Source of the DNA: Tissierellia bacterium
GTDB lineage: Bacteria > Bacillota > Clostridia > Tissierellales > Tissierellaceae
Direction of reading: 5' to 3'
DNA length: 33,064 bases
Assembly: GCA_012518035.1 (NCBI GenBank)
Contig: JAAYTL010000057.1
Span: 1 to 33,064, forward strand
In this document: piece by piece, positions 16,207-24,911 of the stretch
Numbering within the stretch: position 1 is the first letter of the stretch
Layout: every line of letters starts with the position of its first letter
The notes under the pieces: generated by a model
What the model saw: the letters and a program-made list of their open reading frames with translations, nothing else
Database searches by the model: none
What the model was told of the DNA's origin: nothing
Position numbers and translations under genes: made by a program

Positions 16207-16232
16207 AAAAAGCTGCTTTTAATCAAGCAGCT
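16207..16232 (-). terminator. Terminator wrapped around the stop codon of the small lipoprotein gene
   Basis: On the minus strand, stem AGCTGCTT/AAGCAGCT has a 6-base loop GATTAA and a T-run TTTT beyond the last pair. The stop TAA of the lipoprotein gene (16219-16221) is in the loop, so the last codons are part of the hairpin. Confidence 0.8.
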
Positions 16233-16521
16233 CTACGTATATGGTCTTGATGCCAAGAGGATACTTTTCCATGACTGACCCATCATATCCAACTTTTACT
16301 CTATCTCCAACCTTGAATTCTGTATCCTTATTCTTAGAAAGGTCTACTTCTACTAAATCACCTGAACGCCTGATGTTTTCTCCTTCATCTACTGTGACGA
16401 TTGCTTGGCTTCCATTGATTTCTTTTATTGTTCCTTTAAACTCATCTTTTGCCTTATTACCACAGGCGATGAGTATAAGAATAGATAGGATAATTAACAG
16501 TGAAAGATATAATTTCTTCAT
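16219..16521 (-). CDS. Small lipoprotein, DUF3221-like
   Basis: The 100-residue protein has a lipoprotein signal peptide (MKKLYLSL, hydrophobic stretch, lipobox LIAC with Cys20) and then a small beta-rich domain. The pattern VGDRVKVGYDG followed by YPLGIKTIYVELLD at the C-terminus resembles DUF3221 lipoproteins of Firmicutes, which have no known function. The ATG has AGGAG 8 bases upstream. It seems to be a single-gene unit. The region before it (16522-16645) holds an imperfect palindrome around TTAGTA/TACTAA (16566-16583), a possible operator that I cannot assign. Confidence 0.8.
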   Translation of the reverse strand: MKKLYLSLLIILSILILIACGNKAKDEFKGTIKEINGSQAIVTVDEGENIRRSGDLVEVDLSKNKDTEFKVGDRVKVGYDGSVMEKYPLGIKTIYVELLD

Positions 16522-16645
16522 AATTTCAACTCCTATTATGTATTGTCCATGTTTACTAATCTTCTATTAGTATAATATTACTAACTTATTATAATATACC
16601 CTTGCCACAGGATGTTAAACCCAAAAGCCTTCTTTAATCCATAAG

Positions 16646-17254
16646 TTAGGCAGTTTTACTAACTAGGGCAGAAGCTAATTCTTCGAAGTATTTACTCAAA
16701 TGAGGCGGACTCCATTCAGGACTTCTACACATAAATACATAATCAAACTCCATATTAAATATGGATTCAATCTCTGTAGTATGATTGAAAGGAAATTCAC
16801 CTTCTAGACAAGTGGTTTGAGAATCCTCCCTCCTTATCCATAAAACTTTTGTATCTGGTCTTTTCTCCATTAGTCTTCTTAACCAATTACCACAATTCAG
16901 TGGATTATCCCCTGTATAAAAGTGATAATAATCATGGTGAAAATCAATATTAACCAATTGGATTTTTTCATTCCAAGGTATAGAGACTAAGACCTTTTTT
17001 ATATCCTTATGAGAATCAGATTTGCAAAATTTATCCTTACTTACATCAAATAAGCTGATAAACATCTTAAGCTTATAATAATCATCTATCAGCCCTACTT
17101 CTCTTAGTCTAGGATATCTTAAATACCTCTCCTTCCACATGAACCTAAGCTTGTCCCTTGGTATTTCATCACTGCCCCTTGGAAAATATGTATCTCTGTC
17201 CTTTGAGGTTGCATCGATAAAATAGTCAAAATCTATACTAAGTACCTTAACCAT
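16646..17254 (-). CDS. UPF0489-like protein (possible arginase-fold)
   Basis: The 202-residue cytosolic protein has motifs of the UPF0489 group: SIDFDYF at residues 6-12, NIDFHHDYYHFY near 104-115 (an Asp-x-His-x-x-Asp-like metal cluster), CGNWL near 122, and MCRSPEWSPPHL near 176. The arrangement recalls arginase/deacetylase-type metal sites, but no activity is known to me for it. The start is ATG 17252-17254 with AGGAGG 7 bases upstream. An earlier ATG nine codons away lies before that site. It follows peptidase T by 68 bases and could be transcribed with it. Confidence 0.62.
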   Translation of the reverse strand: MVKVLSIDFDYFIDATSKDRDTYFPRGSDEIPRDKLRFMWKERYLRYPRLREVGLIDDYYKLKMFISLFDVSKDKFCKSDSHKDIKKVLVSIPWNEKIQLVNIDFHHDYYHFYTGDNPLNCGNWLRRLMEKRPDTKVLWIRREDSQTTCLEGEFPFNHTTEIESIFNMEFDYVFMCRSPEWSPPHLSKYFEELASALVSKTA

Positions 17255-17322
17255 ATCATCGCCTCCTAAGCAAATATACATATTGTATGGGAATAAATGT
17301 TCAAAAAGGAAGTTTATAGGAC

Positions 17323-18537
17323 TTACTTTTTGGCATTATTCTCGATTATCTTTACTATCAATTGAGAAGCTTTTTTCATAGATTCTAAGGGAATGAATTC
17401 AAATCTCCCATGATAATTATATCCACCAGTAAATAGGTTTGGACATGGTAGCCCCATATAGGAAAGCCGAGCCCCATCTGTCCCTCCCCTAATAGGACGA
17501 ATAAGTGGTTCTATTCCTATTTCCATCATTGATTCTTTAGCTAACTCAATAATTTCCATATGGGGTTCTATTTTTTCTTTCATATTATAGTAACTATCCT
17601 TGATTTCAATTGTGATGATTTCACCATATTTTTGGTTTAGGAAGTCTACCACATTCCTTATATAATCTTTCTTTGCTTCAAACTTAGCCCTGGAATGATC
17701 CCTAATTATATAATTCATTTCACTGGAATCTACAGTCCCTGTAAATCTAGTCAATAGATAGAAACCTTCATAGCCTTCTGTATACTCTGGCTTTTCATTC
17801 CTAGGAAGCATAGCCTCTATATCCATGGCAACAAGTTGTGAGTTAATCATTATATTTTTAGCTGTGCCTGGGTGTACATTCTTGCCCTGGATTTGTATTT
17901 TAACACTTGCAGCATTAAAGTTTTCATATTCTAACTCACCCAAGGGCCCACCGTCTAAGGTGTAGGCAAAGTCTGCACCAAAACCTTCAACATCAAATAA
18001 GTCTGCCCCTCTACCTATCTCCTCATCAGGTGTAAAGGCAATTCTTATATCTCCATGTTTTATTTCCGGATGCTGAATTAAGTATTCCATAGCATCTATT
18101 ATTTCTGCAATACCAGCCTTGTCATCAGCACCCAAGAGGGTTGTTCCATCTGTTACCATGAGTTCTTTCCCAACCAAATCCTTTAGAAAAGGAAACTCTT
18201 CTACTGTCATGGTATACTGGTCATTTAGCTTTATATCTCCACCCTGGTATTTTATTATCTGTGGGTTTGTACATTTACCATCTAGGTCAGGGCTAGTATC
18301 CAGGTGGGCAATAAATCCTATTGTAGGAACCTTCCTTTCCATATTAGATTCAAGACTTGCATATACATATCCACTTTCATCCTGCCTAGCATCAGTAAGG
18401 CCTATTTCCTTTAACTCTTCCACCAGGAGGGCACCTAACTCTAATTGGCCTGGGGTACTGGGACAGGTCTTGCTAGTTTCGTCTGATCTTGTACCAACAG
18501 CTATATACCTTTTAAACCTTTCAACAATCTTTTCCAC
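17323..18537 (-). CDS. pepT: Peptidase T (tripeptide aminopeptidase)
   Basis: PepT is a dizinc M20B exopeptidase that removes the N-terminal residue from tripeptides. The 404-residue length is usual. Visible metal and catalytic residues are His78 and Asp80 (IAHLDTS), Asp139 (LLGADDKAG), the Glu pair 172-173 (PDEEIG), and a C-terminal His in NYHGRFE near residue 380. The start is GTG with AAAGGA 7 bases upstream. It is served by an extended -10 promoter about 55 bases before the start. Confidence 0.95.
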   Translation of the reverse strand: MEKIVERFKRYIAVGTRSDETSKTCPSTPGQLELGALLVEELKEIGLTDARQDESGYVYASLESNMERKVPTIGFIAHLDTSPDLDGKCTNPQIIKYQGGDIKLNDQYTMTVEEFPFLKDLVGKELMVTDGTTLLGADDKAGIAEIIDAMEYLIQHPEIKHGDIRIAFTPDEEIGRGADLFDVEGFGADFAYTLDGGPLGELEYENFNAASVKIQIQGKNVHPGTAKNIMINSQLVAMDIEAMLPRNEKPEYTEGYEGFYLLTRFTGTVDSSEMNYIIRDHSRAKFEAKKDYIRNVVDFLNQKYGEIITIEIKDSYYNMKEKIEPHMEIIELAKESMMEIGIEPLIRPIRGGTDGARLSYMGLPCPNLFTGGYNYHGRFEFIPLESMKKASQLIVKIIENNAKK

Positions 18538-18589
18538 TTAATCATCCTTTCACACTTTATGTCAAATCTACAAAACTACCTACAAGACT

Positions 18590-18598
18590 ATTATAGCA
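18590..18598 (-). promoter_or_regulatory. Extended -10 promoter of pepT
   Basis: The minus strand reads TGCTATAAT (TGn plus perfect TATAAT) about 55 bases before the pepT start. No convincing -35 is seen 17 bases upstream. The rest of the 290 bases between pepT and the tRNA gene has only the tRNA promoter. Confidence 0.55.
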
Positions 18599-18780
18599 AA
18601 AATCCATAACTAATTATGTCTTAGAAAAGAAAACCTTTATGCCTTACTTTTCTTATCCCTTATAAGCCCGTGATATCTTTCTTCAATTGATGAAATATTG
18701 CAAATATTTCTGTTGAGATTATTATATAAGCTAAACTTTTCTCTGTCAAAAGTTTCTTGCATAGATTATGTCAATTCTAC

Positions 18781-18809
18781 TTGACCAAAAGTAAAAAAAA
18801 TAGTATTAT
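18781..18809 (+). promoter_or_regulatory. Promoter of tRNA-Ala
   Basis: TTGACC (18781-18786), a 17-base spacer and TATTAT (18804-18809) place the start about 15 bases before the tRNA. Confidence 0.75.
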
Positions 18810-18830
18810 GTATAAGGATGAAAAATTCAT

Positions 18831-18906
18831 GGGGATATAGTTCAGCTGGGAGAACGCTTGACTGGCAGTCAAGAGGTCAGGGGTTCAAGTCCCCTTATCT
18901 CCACCA
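18831..18906 (+). tRNA. tRNA-Ala (anticodon GGC), CCA encoded
   Basis: The cloverleaf folds completely. The acceptor stem GGGGATA/TATCTCC has the G3:U70 pair that identifies alanine tRNA. The D-stem is GTTC/GAAC, the anticodon stem CTTGA/TCAAG has loop CTGGCAG (anticodon GGC at 18864-18866), and the T-stem AGGGG/CCCCT has loop TTCAAGT. The discriminator is A, followed by a genome-encoded CCA (18904-18906). A single tRNA unit with its own promoter and terminator. Confidence 0.96.
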
Positions 18907-18909
18907 AAC

Positions 18910-18942
18910 AAAACCTTGTAATCTCAACGATTACAAGGTTTT
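18910..18942 (+). terminator. Terminator of tRNA-Ala
   Basis: A perfect 14-bp stem AAAACCTTGTAATC/GATTACAAGGTTTT with a 5-base loop begins a few bases after the CCA. Its symmetric A/T ends could also stop transcription from the other side. Confidence 0.88.
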
Positions 18943-18996
18943 ATCTTTTCTAGCAATTCCTTTATATTATTATAGACTAATACCTGAAGTTAACTA

Positions 18997-20189
18997 TTAT
19001 ATATTCCCATCAGCTGTGAGCTCTTTTTCTATCATGTTTTTGCTCATATGCTTTGCCCGATATAATAATTTATCAGCCTTTTTTAATAGGCTTGTCAAGT
19101 CATTATTTCCAGCCTCTATGACACCACCACTAATAGTAACCTTTAAGTCACCTTCCCATTCTAACTCTTGGATCATCCTGCGAATACGTTCCATCATGGC
19201 ATATCCTTCGCTACCAGTGGTGTTTCTTAGAATGATTAAAAACTCATCGCCTCCATAGCGCCCCACTATATCTGATTGCCTTAGGTTGCTTTTTATGGTA
19301 CTAACTACCCTTTTCAGTACATAATCACCATATAGGTGACCGTAGCTATCATTGATCATCTTAAAGTTATCAATATCAACCATGGCCACTGTTAACTCTT
19401 TCTGCTGTAGGTCGGAAGATTCCATTTCATCCTTTAAACAAGATGTGATAAACCTCCGATTAAAAGCCCCTGTTAAGTAATCAGTTATGGATAGCTCTTC
19501 TAACTTCTGCTTCTCTTCATTCAGGAGCTTGTTAAGTTTTTCTTCTTTTTCCTTTGCCCTCATAAACTCAGCATTACTTTTTTCCAACATCCTGTTCTTG
19601 GCTTCTATCACCTTGTTCTTTTCCTCAAGTCTTGCCAGGTATAATTTTGATTTTCTGAGCTCCTCCATGTAGCTATCTATTAGGACTGCAATCAAAACCG
19701 CAATAGATAATAAGCAAATAAACAACCCGAAGGATATATCTATGTATCGTTCTAATGGTGATCCATATTCGAATACCAAGTCAGGTATCTTATACTCAAT
19801 AATCATTAAGGTCCCTACGAATAGGGTGAAAAGAAAAAGGACTATCTTTCTCTTCAATCCAACAAGTAATAGGGTTATTATCCCAGCGTTAACAATAATA
19901 TAATAGGGAATGCTAGTGTAGGTCCCCCCAGCAAATAGCCACATGATTGGGAAAAAACAAAGCTCAAAAATACTACAACTATTAATGACAAGACTTCATA
20001 GTTTCTAGTTTTTCTAAATGCTACATATAAGCCTACAGTAATTATGCCACAAAGTGCAGTCAATACGGTTGGTAGTAGTCCTAAACCCAGAAGCCAATTA
20101 ATCAAACTGCAAGAAAATGACATGCATATACCAACTAGGAAAACTGCATTAAAAATACGGTGCCTTAAGGAGATATTCCCTTCCTTCAT
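18997..20189 (-). pseudogene. Membrane diguanylate cyclase (GGDEF), single-base frameshift
   Basis: It would make cyclic di-GMP. The N-terminal part (start ATG 20187-20189, GAGGG upstream) encodes two to three membrane segments and reads into a stop at 19878. The rest continues one frame over as FPIMWLFAGG, further membrane segments, a coiled coil (near 19550-19700) and a GGDEF domain with RYGGDEF and the inhibitory I-site RQSD five residues before it. The frames join if one T is added to a T6 run on the minus strand (19952-19957). The joined protein is about 395 residues and otherwise intact. It could be a true pseudogene, a sequencing error, or rarely slippage. No ribosome site is seen for independent translation of the second part. 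Confidence 0.85.
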
Positions 20190-20477
20190 TTGTAACCCTC
20201 CAATAAATCACCTATCGGTTCACAGTATTATCTTTATTCAAAGAATTAAATTTATGGTTTACCTCGTGGAGTACGTCATATTATGCACTATCAAATCCTT
20301 TTAATAAGTAAGATTGGTTCTAATAATTCCTAACCATATTAAACTTGTCTGAATTTTCATATTACATTATATACTTATTTGAAACAAATTTCCATAGTAC
20401 TTGGTAGATGATTTGATAAATTTTCTTAGAGTTATTTCCTTACCTCTTCCGCAAAATTAAAGTTTGCTATTAGATCT

Positions 20478-21344
20478 CTAATATATGAGGTTCCTGTAAA
20501 AGGCCTCAATTTTTTCTTTCATCAAGCTATTGCTAGGATAAACAAAGTATAAGGGTCTGGTAATGGAATAATCCCTTATGCTTAGATAGCATAATTCTCC
20601 CCTCTCAACTTCCTGTCTTGCTACCTCTTCATACATAAATGAAATTGCATCAGTATTCTTGAGAACACTTTTCAAAGTCCCAAAACTACTGAACTCATAA
20701 ATCTTAGAGTAGGATAGGATAGAATCATTATTCTCATATAGGTAATTCTTAAAAATCTCTCTAGTTCCTGACCCCTTCTCTCTTAAAATCAAGGGGTACT
20801 TATGGGTTTCCGAAAGGCTTACCTCTTTACCTTCTAAGGGATGCCCCTTCCTGGCTACTGGAATAAATCTAGTGTTACAAAATTCTCTATAATGAAAAAG
20901 TGATTTATCAAATATCCCCTCAATAAATGCACAATAGAGTTCATTATTCAATAGCATTTCTATTATGGTCTCTGTATTTCTTACTGTAACAGAGATTAAC
21001 CCATCATGATGGTTCAGATATGCACTTAGATAATTCGGCAAATAATAATCGGCTATAGAAAGAGTAGCTCCTATCTTGATTGGTGTAGCCACCTTCTTCA
21101 TTTGATAGATCAGTTGCTCTTCATTTGCTTTTTGAAAATTAGCATAGTTATAAAGTAGCTTTCCTTGCTCAGTTAATTCAACTGATTTCCCATCAATTTT
21201 AATCAAGCTACAGTCGTAGTATTCCTCCAGTTTTTTTATATGCTGGGATACTGCCGGCTGAGTTAGGTTTAACTCAGCTGCTGCCCTAGTATAATTCTTA
21301 AATTGGGCAACCTTTAAAAAAGTTAGTATTTTAATATCTAGCAT
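20478..21344 (-). CDS. LysR-family transcriptional regulator
   Basis: The 288-residue protein has a LysR winged helix at residues 1-60 (FLKVAQFKNYTRAAAELNLTQPAVSQHIKKLEE) and a periplasmic-binding-like effector domain. The ATG has GGGGGAG 7 bases upstream. It is transcribed divergently from a YeiH-type exporter gene, and a palindrome lies between them, so it most likely controls that exporter. The effector is unknown. Related CysB/CbbR/YeiE-like members respond to anions, but no residue here settles it. Confidence 0.93.
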   Translation of the reverse strand: MLDIKILTFLKVAQFKNYTRAAAELNLTQPAVSQHIKKLEEYYDCSLIKIDGKSVELTEQGKLLYNYANFQKANEEQLIYQMKKVATPIKIGATLSIADYYLPNYLSAYLNHHDGLISVTVRNTETIIEMLLNNELYCAFIEGIFDKSLFHYREFCNTRFIPVARKGHPLEGKEVSLSETHKYPLILREKGSGTREIFKNYLYENNDSILSYSKIYEFSSFGTLKSVLKNTDAISFMYEEVARQEVERGELCYLSIRDYSITRPLYFVYPSNSLMKEKIEAFYRNLIY

Positions 21345-21388
21345 AATTACTCCCCCATCAAGTATTCTTACTTATTAGTATAACATAT

Positions 21389-21443
21389 ACTTATTGATTA
21401 TAAGTAATCATAATTGGATTTTATGGTTCTTTTGATATAGAAT
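21389..21443 (+). promoter_or_regulatory. LysR operator and promoter of the YeiH-type gene
   Basis: The palindrome TACTTAT-N5-ATAAGTA (21389-21407) has perfect 7-bp arms and fits the T-N11-A form of LysR sites. Just downstream are TTGGAT (21415-21420), a 17-base spacer and TAGAAT (21438-21443), which would start transcription near 21450. Operator upstream of -35 suits activation. Confidence 0.65.
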
Positions 21444-21469
21444 TATACATGACACAAAGGAGGGTTCTT

Positions 21470-22489
21470 ATGAAAAAAGTATTATCATATTTTCCAGGTT
21501 TCATTATGGCTATTTTTGTAGCCTTCTTAGCACGATATATAGAGTCATTATTACCACTACCTTTTATTGGTGCTTCAGTTATTGCATTATTTATTGGAAT
21601 AGGTCTCAACTATATCAAAAAACCTAGTCCAATGATTGAGGTAGGTTTGCAATTTACTTCTAAGAGGGTATTAAAGTTCTCTATTGTTTTGCTGGGTGCA
21701 TCATTAAGTATTGGTACAATTCTAAATGTTGGTCGTTTATCATTGACGGTGATGTTTTTTACTCTTCTCACATGTTTTGGTGGGGGACATTTTGTTGGTA
21801 AGTGGCTTGGATTAGATTGGAAACTTTCCAATATGATTTCTGCTGGTACAGGTATTTGTGGAGGATCTGCCATAGCAGCTATGGCTCCAGTTATAGATGC
21901 AGAAGATAAAGATGTGGCTTATGCAATGTCTGCTACCTTTATATTTGATATGGCAATGATAATATTATTCCCTATAATGGGTAGAGCATTAGGATTAAGT
22001 GATATGGCCTATGGATTATGGACAGGTACAGCTGTTAATGATACTTCTAGTGTAGTTGCTGCAGGGTATGCATTTAGTGAAGCTGCAGGGGATTTTGCTA
22101 CCATGGTAAAATTAACCCGTACATTGTCTATTATACCTACAGTGCTGGTCTTTTCAGTTATTAATGCCAAGCTAAATAGCCAGAAAGCAAATGTAAACTC
22201 ATCAAACCAAGAAAAAGTTAAGATTACATCCTTGTTTCCATGGTTTATATTAGCCTTTGTTGGCATGGCTATAATTAATAGTTTGGGAGTAATACCTGCT
22301 ACAGTTTCAAGTACCATGAAGTCCGTGAGTAGATTTTTAATGGTTGCAGCATTGGCAGCAATTGGTATGAATACAGATTTTCGTGAAATGAAAAAGTCTG
22401 GTATAAACCCAATGATCCACGGCTTTATTATATCAGCTCTTGTTGTTATAGTAGCCCTAGCCGTAGAATATGCTATGGGAATAATCTAA
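21470..22489 (+). CDS. YeiH-family (UPF0324) putative sulfate/anion exporter
   Basis: The 339-residue membrane protein has about ten segments and the family's pattern: LPFIGASVIALFIGIG near residue 35, the glycine-rich ISAGTGICGGSAIAAMAP near 122-139, and GTAVNDTSSVVAAGY near 186. Members are predicted anion exporters (YeiH is linked to sulfate or sulfite export) but few are proven. The start is ATG 21470-21472 with AAAGGAGGG 5 bases upstream. The ATG seven codons earlier precedes that site. Divergent LysR control is typical for this family. Confidence 0.88.
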   Translation: MKKVLSYFPGFIMAIFVAFLARYIESLLPLPFIGASVIALFIGIGLNYIKKPSPMIEVGLQFTSKRVLKFSIVLLGASLSIGTILNVGRLSLTVMFFTLLTCFGGGHFVGKWLGLDWKLSNMISAGTGICGGSAIAAMAPVIDAEDKDVAYAMSATFIFDMAMIILFPIMGRALGLSDMAYGLWTGTAVNDTSSVVAAGYAFSEAAGDFATMVKLTRTLSIIPTVLVFSVINAKLNSQKANVNSSNQEKVKITSLFPWFILAFVGMAIINSLGVIPATVSSTMKSVSRFLMVAALAAIGMNTDFREMKKSGINPMIHGFIISALVVIVALAVEYAMGII

Positions 22490-22505
22490 TTATATATGAT
22501 AAATA

Positions 22506-22535
22506 AACAGTAGGTCCTAGATAGGGCCTACTGTT
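22506..22535 (+). terminator. Terminator of the YeiH-type gene
   Basis: A 12-bp stem AACAGTAGGTCC/GGGCCTACTGTT (one G-T pair) with a 6-base loop is followed by TTCTC. The next 220 bases hold only the hemerythrin promoter. Confidence 0.85.
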
Positions 22536-22759
22536 TTCTCATTACAACAATCCTATATAAGGGTTATGAGCAAGAAATTCATCTTTGACTAAAGTTTCAA
22601 TATTTATTACTAGCTATGGCCTATCTATTTCCACCCAAGTTTAGTAGCTACTATCCCCTATAGATTTATCAAAATACGTAAATCATAAGACTTGGTCTTG
22701 GATAGATTATCATTTATGGTTGTAAGTTGGACAAAATTTGCTATAAATATGGAAATATA

Positions 22760-22788
22760 TTGAATTTTCCAAACAAATAATATAGAAT
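22760..22788 (+). promoter_or_regulatory. Probable promoter of the hemerythrin gene
   Basis: TTGAAT (22760-22765), a 17-base spacer and TAGAAT (22783-22788) lie about 30 bases before the start. The same TAGAAT -10 appears before the YeiH-type gene. Confidence 0.5.
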
Positions 22789-22820
22789 TTATGTAACTAA
22801 TAATCTTAAGGAGGGTTTAA

Positions 22821-23225
22821 ATGTCAATACAATGGACTCCTAACTTGTCAGTAGGTGTAGAACATATTGATGATCAACACAAGGTTTGGTTCGAAAAGGC
22901 TAATGGACTATTTGAAGCTGGAAAAGAGAGAAAGGCTAAGGAATATATCAATACTATGATTGATTTCCTAGATGAGTATACCAAACAGCATTTTAAAGAC
23001 GAAGAAGCCTATATGGAAGAAATAGCTTATCCCGAGCTTGAGGCTCAGAAGAGGGCACATGCAAGCTTTATCAAGGACCTTACAAAATTAAAAAATGATT
23101 ATAACGAATCCGGTGGAAATATTTTAGTTATTATTAATGCTAATAAAATGGTTATAGACTGGCTTACTAATCACATAAAGAATATGGACAAAAAAATAGG
23201 TGAATATGTAAAAACCCTAGACTAG
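22821..23225 (+). CDS. Bacteriohemerythrin
   Basis: The 134-residue four-helix protein binds a di-iron centre that reacts with oxygen, so it may serve oxygen sensing, storage or detoxification in an anaerobe. Ligand positions seen are His20, His57, Glu61, His80, His118 and Asp123. The usual His of the H-x3-H pair before His80 is Gln76 here, so only four of the five canonical histidines are present. The ATG has AAGGAGGG about 7 bases upstream. It is a single-gene unit between terminators. Confidence 0.93.
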   Translation: MSIQWTPNLSVGVEHIDDQHKVWFEKANGLFEAGKERKAKEYINTMIDFLDEYTKQHFKDEEAYMEEIAYPELEAQKRAHASFIKDLTKLKNDYNESGGNILVIINANKMVIDWLTNHIKNMDKKIGEYVKTLD

Positions 23226-23228
23226 TAT

Positions 23229-23268
23229 ATATTAAAACTGCCACCCTATGAGGTGGCAGTTTTAATAT
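23229..23268 (+). terminator. Terminator shared by hemerythrin and the convergent ABC operon
   Basis: A perfect 17-bp stem with loop CTATGA; each arm holds AAAACTGCCACC or its complement. It stands between the hemerythrin stop and the stop of the convergent ABC permease gene (23271), so it can serve both. Confidence 0.9.
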
Positions 23269-23270
23269 GC

Positions 23271-24887
23271 TTAAGAGCCTTCAACCATATCACGATTTTT
23301 GTATCCGATATATCCCATAACAATCATCCCTATACTAATAGCTGTAATTGTAAAGAATATTGTCCCGTCGAAGTTTTCCATGGGCATACGGGGTATCCAG
23401 CTTTTTATGGCAGTCTTTATAAACCAATTTGGTAAATCAAGAATCCCAGAAAAATAGTTTAGTACAAATGAATAGGTGAGATAAACATATACAGTTTTCC
23501 CTAGCCCTGGTAACCAACCTAAGGCCAAGGCAGCAAGGCCAATAAAGAATAGTATTGCAGGTAAGAAATTCAGACCAGCTGCAAAAAAGTCCAAAATCTC
23601 CATCCTAGAGCTATCTGACATTACGGATATGGCTGTCCCTCCAAGGCCAATCGCTACAGCAAAGATTCCTAATAAACCACTAAGAACTGCTAAACCTATA
23701 TTTACCCAATAGAATTGACCACGTGTTACTTTTGTCGCATGAAGCTGACTGATATAGAGTCTACTTTCAACATTATAAAGCTTATTTACAATAATGATTG
23801 GTAGAATACATACCAAGCCCATCATCACCATCATTATAGTGCTAGTGAAGGATTCCTCTATGGAAAATCCTGCAAAGTTAAACATTTGTTGCACTATCTC
23901 GCTACTATTTAGGAAGGTTTCCATATCACCATAAATAGACCCATAGGTTACACTTAATACTAGATATCCAACCAACCATGCAATAATTACTCCCCTATTA
24001 ATTCTTATGAATAAACCCGGAATCGATAATAATGATTGCTTTGCATGGGCCCTACCTTCCCTCTCAGGTAAGTAGCCTGCCCCCATATCACGATTACCTT
24101 CTAGGGCAAAGGCAAGGACAACCAAAACTATAGATAAAATAAAGGCAAATAAAAGAGGTAGCCAATTGTCCTCAGTAAAAGGATAGGTCAAATAAGTCCA
24201 ACTTAAAGGATTTATCATGGATAACTTTATATTTGAAACATCAGTAGCTGCCCGAATAATATATAAGAGACCTATAATACCAAGGGTAGAACCAGTTGCG
24301 CTAGATGAAGAAGACATGATTTGTGACATCACTAAGGCAAGAGCTCCTCCAAGTATACCTGCCATCCCAATAGATGCCCCAAATAAAAATGCTCCCTCTA
24401 GGCTGATGGTTTCTGCATTGAAACTATACATAAGTCCACCAATAAAAATAGTGATTAAGATATTTATTATGGATATCTCCTTCAATGCTGCTAGGGAGTT
24501 TGCCTGACGCCCTATATGAAATGAGCGTACTAATTCTAAAATACCCAGGTCTTCTTCCTTGCGAGTGTGGCCAACTATATGCAAGGCGGACATAATCATG
24601 GAAAACAAACCGCAGAATAAAAGCATTGTATGAGAATACATGGCTCCTAGAGTATAATCTGTCGCTGTATCAATAGGTGTAGGTCCAATTATTGAAGTCA
24701 TGGCAGGATTTTGTAAGGTTTGATACATACCTATTAAGGCCTTATTATCTTTAGTAATTTCTATAAAGGCAGGAACATAACCTGCAGAGAATATTCCAAT
24801 TCCTAATACCCATATCAGTATCTTCTTCCAATCACGCTTAAAATACTGAAACAACAAGGTATCCCATCGCATAAATATCTCTTTCAT
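23271..24887 (-). CDS. ABC exporter membrane subunit, TnrB3-like
   Basis: The 538-residue permease has about twelve membrane segments in two similar halves. The opening pattern of an amphipathic FQYFKRDWKK, then a first membrane segment and a long extracellular loop with IDTATDYTLGAMY (about residues 70-82), resembles exporters annotated for polyketide antibiotics (TnrB3 group). The start is ATG 24885-24887 with AGGGG 8 bases upstream; a GTG three codons earlier lies in that site. It follows the ATPase gene by 24 bases. With TetR control, export of a toxic compound is likely, but the substrate is unknown. Confidence 0.88.
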   Translation of the reverse strand: MKEIFMRWDTLLFQYFKRDWKKILIWVLGIGIFSAGYVPAFIEITKDNKALIGMYQTLQNPAMTSIIGPTPIDTATDYTLGAMYSHTMLLFCGLFSMIMSALHIVGHTRKEEDLGILELVRSFHIGRQANSLAALKEISIINILITIFIGGLMYSFNAETISLEGAFLFGASIGMAGILGGALALVMSQIMSSSSSATGSTLGIIGLLYIIRAATDVSNIKLSMINPLSWTYLTYPFTEDNWLPLLFAFILSIVLVVLAFALEGNRDMGAGYLPEREGRAHAKQSLLSIPGLFIRINRGVIIAWLVGYLVLSVTYGSIYGDMETFLNSSEIVQQMFNFAGFSIEESFTSTIMMVMMGLVCILPIIIVNKLYNVESRLYISQLHATKVTRGQFYWVNIGLAVLSGLLGIFAVAIGLGGTAISVMSDSSRMEILDFFAAGLNFLPAILFFIGLAALALGWLPGLGKTVYVYLTYSFVLNYFSGILDLPNWFIKTAIKSWIPRMPMENFDGTIFFTITAISIGMIVMGYIGYKNRDMVEGS

Positions 24888-24911
24888 CTTTCTCACCCCT
24901 ATCTTAAGTGA

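Noticed and set aside
18818-19258. Plus-strand 146-codon frame starting before the tRNA
   Set aside because: It reads through tRNA-Ala and its terminator and is antisense to the GGDEF domain.
19945-19964. Programmed frameshifting in the GGDEF gene
   Set aside because: The site reads G-TTT-TTT-CCC with codons out of register for a standard X-XXY-YYZ heptamer, and no stimulatory hairpin follows closely. A simple indel explains it better, though slippage is not excluded.
20190-20477. Riboswitch or RNA gene between the GGDEF and LysR genes
   Set aside because: No conserved cyclic di-GMP riboswitch core, strong hairpin or T-run was found in this AT-rich stretch. I see nothing to annotate.
21610-22317. 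Minus-strand frames inside the YeiH-type gene
   Set aside because: They are antisense shadows of a membrane protein gene with clear motifs.
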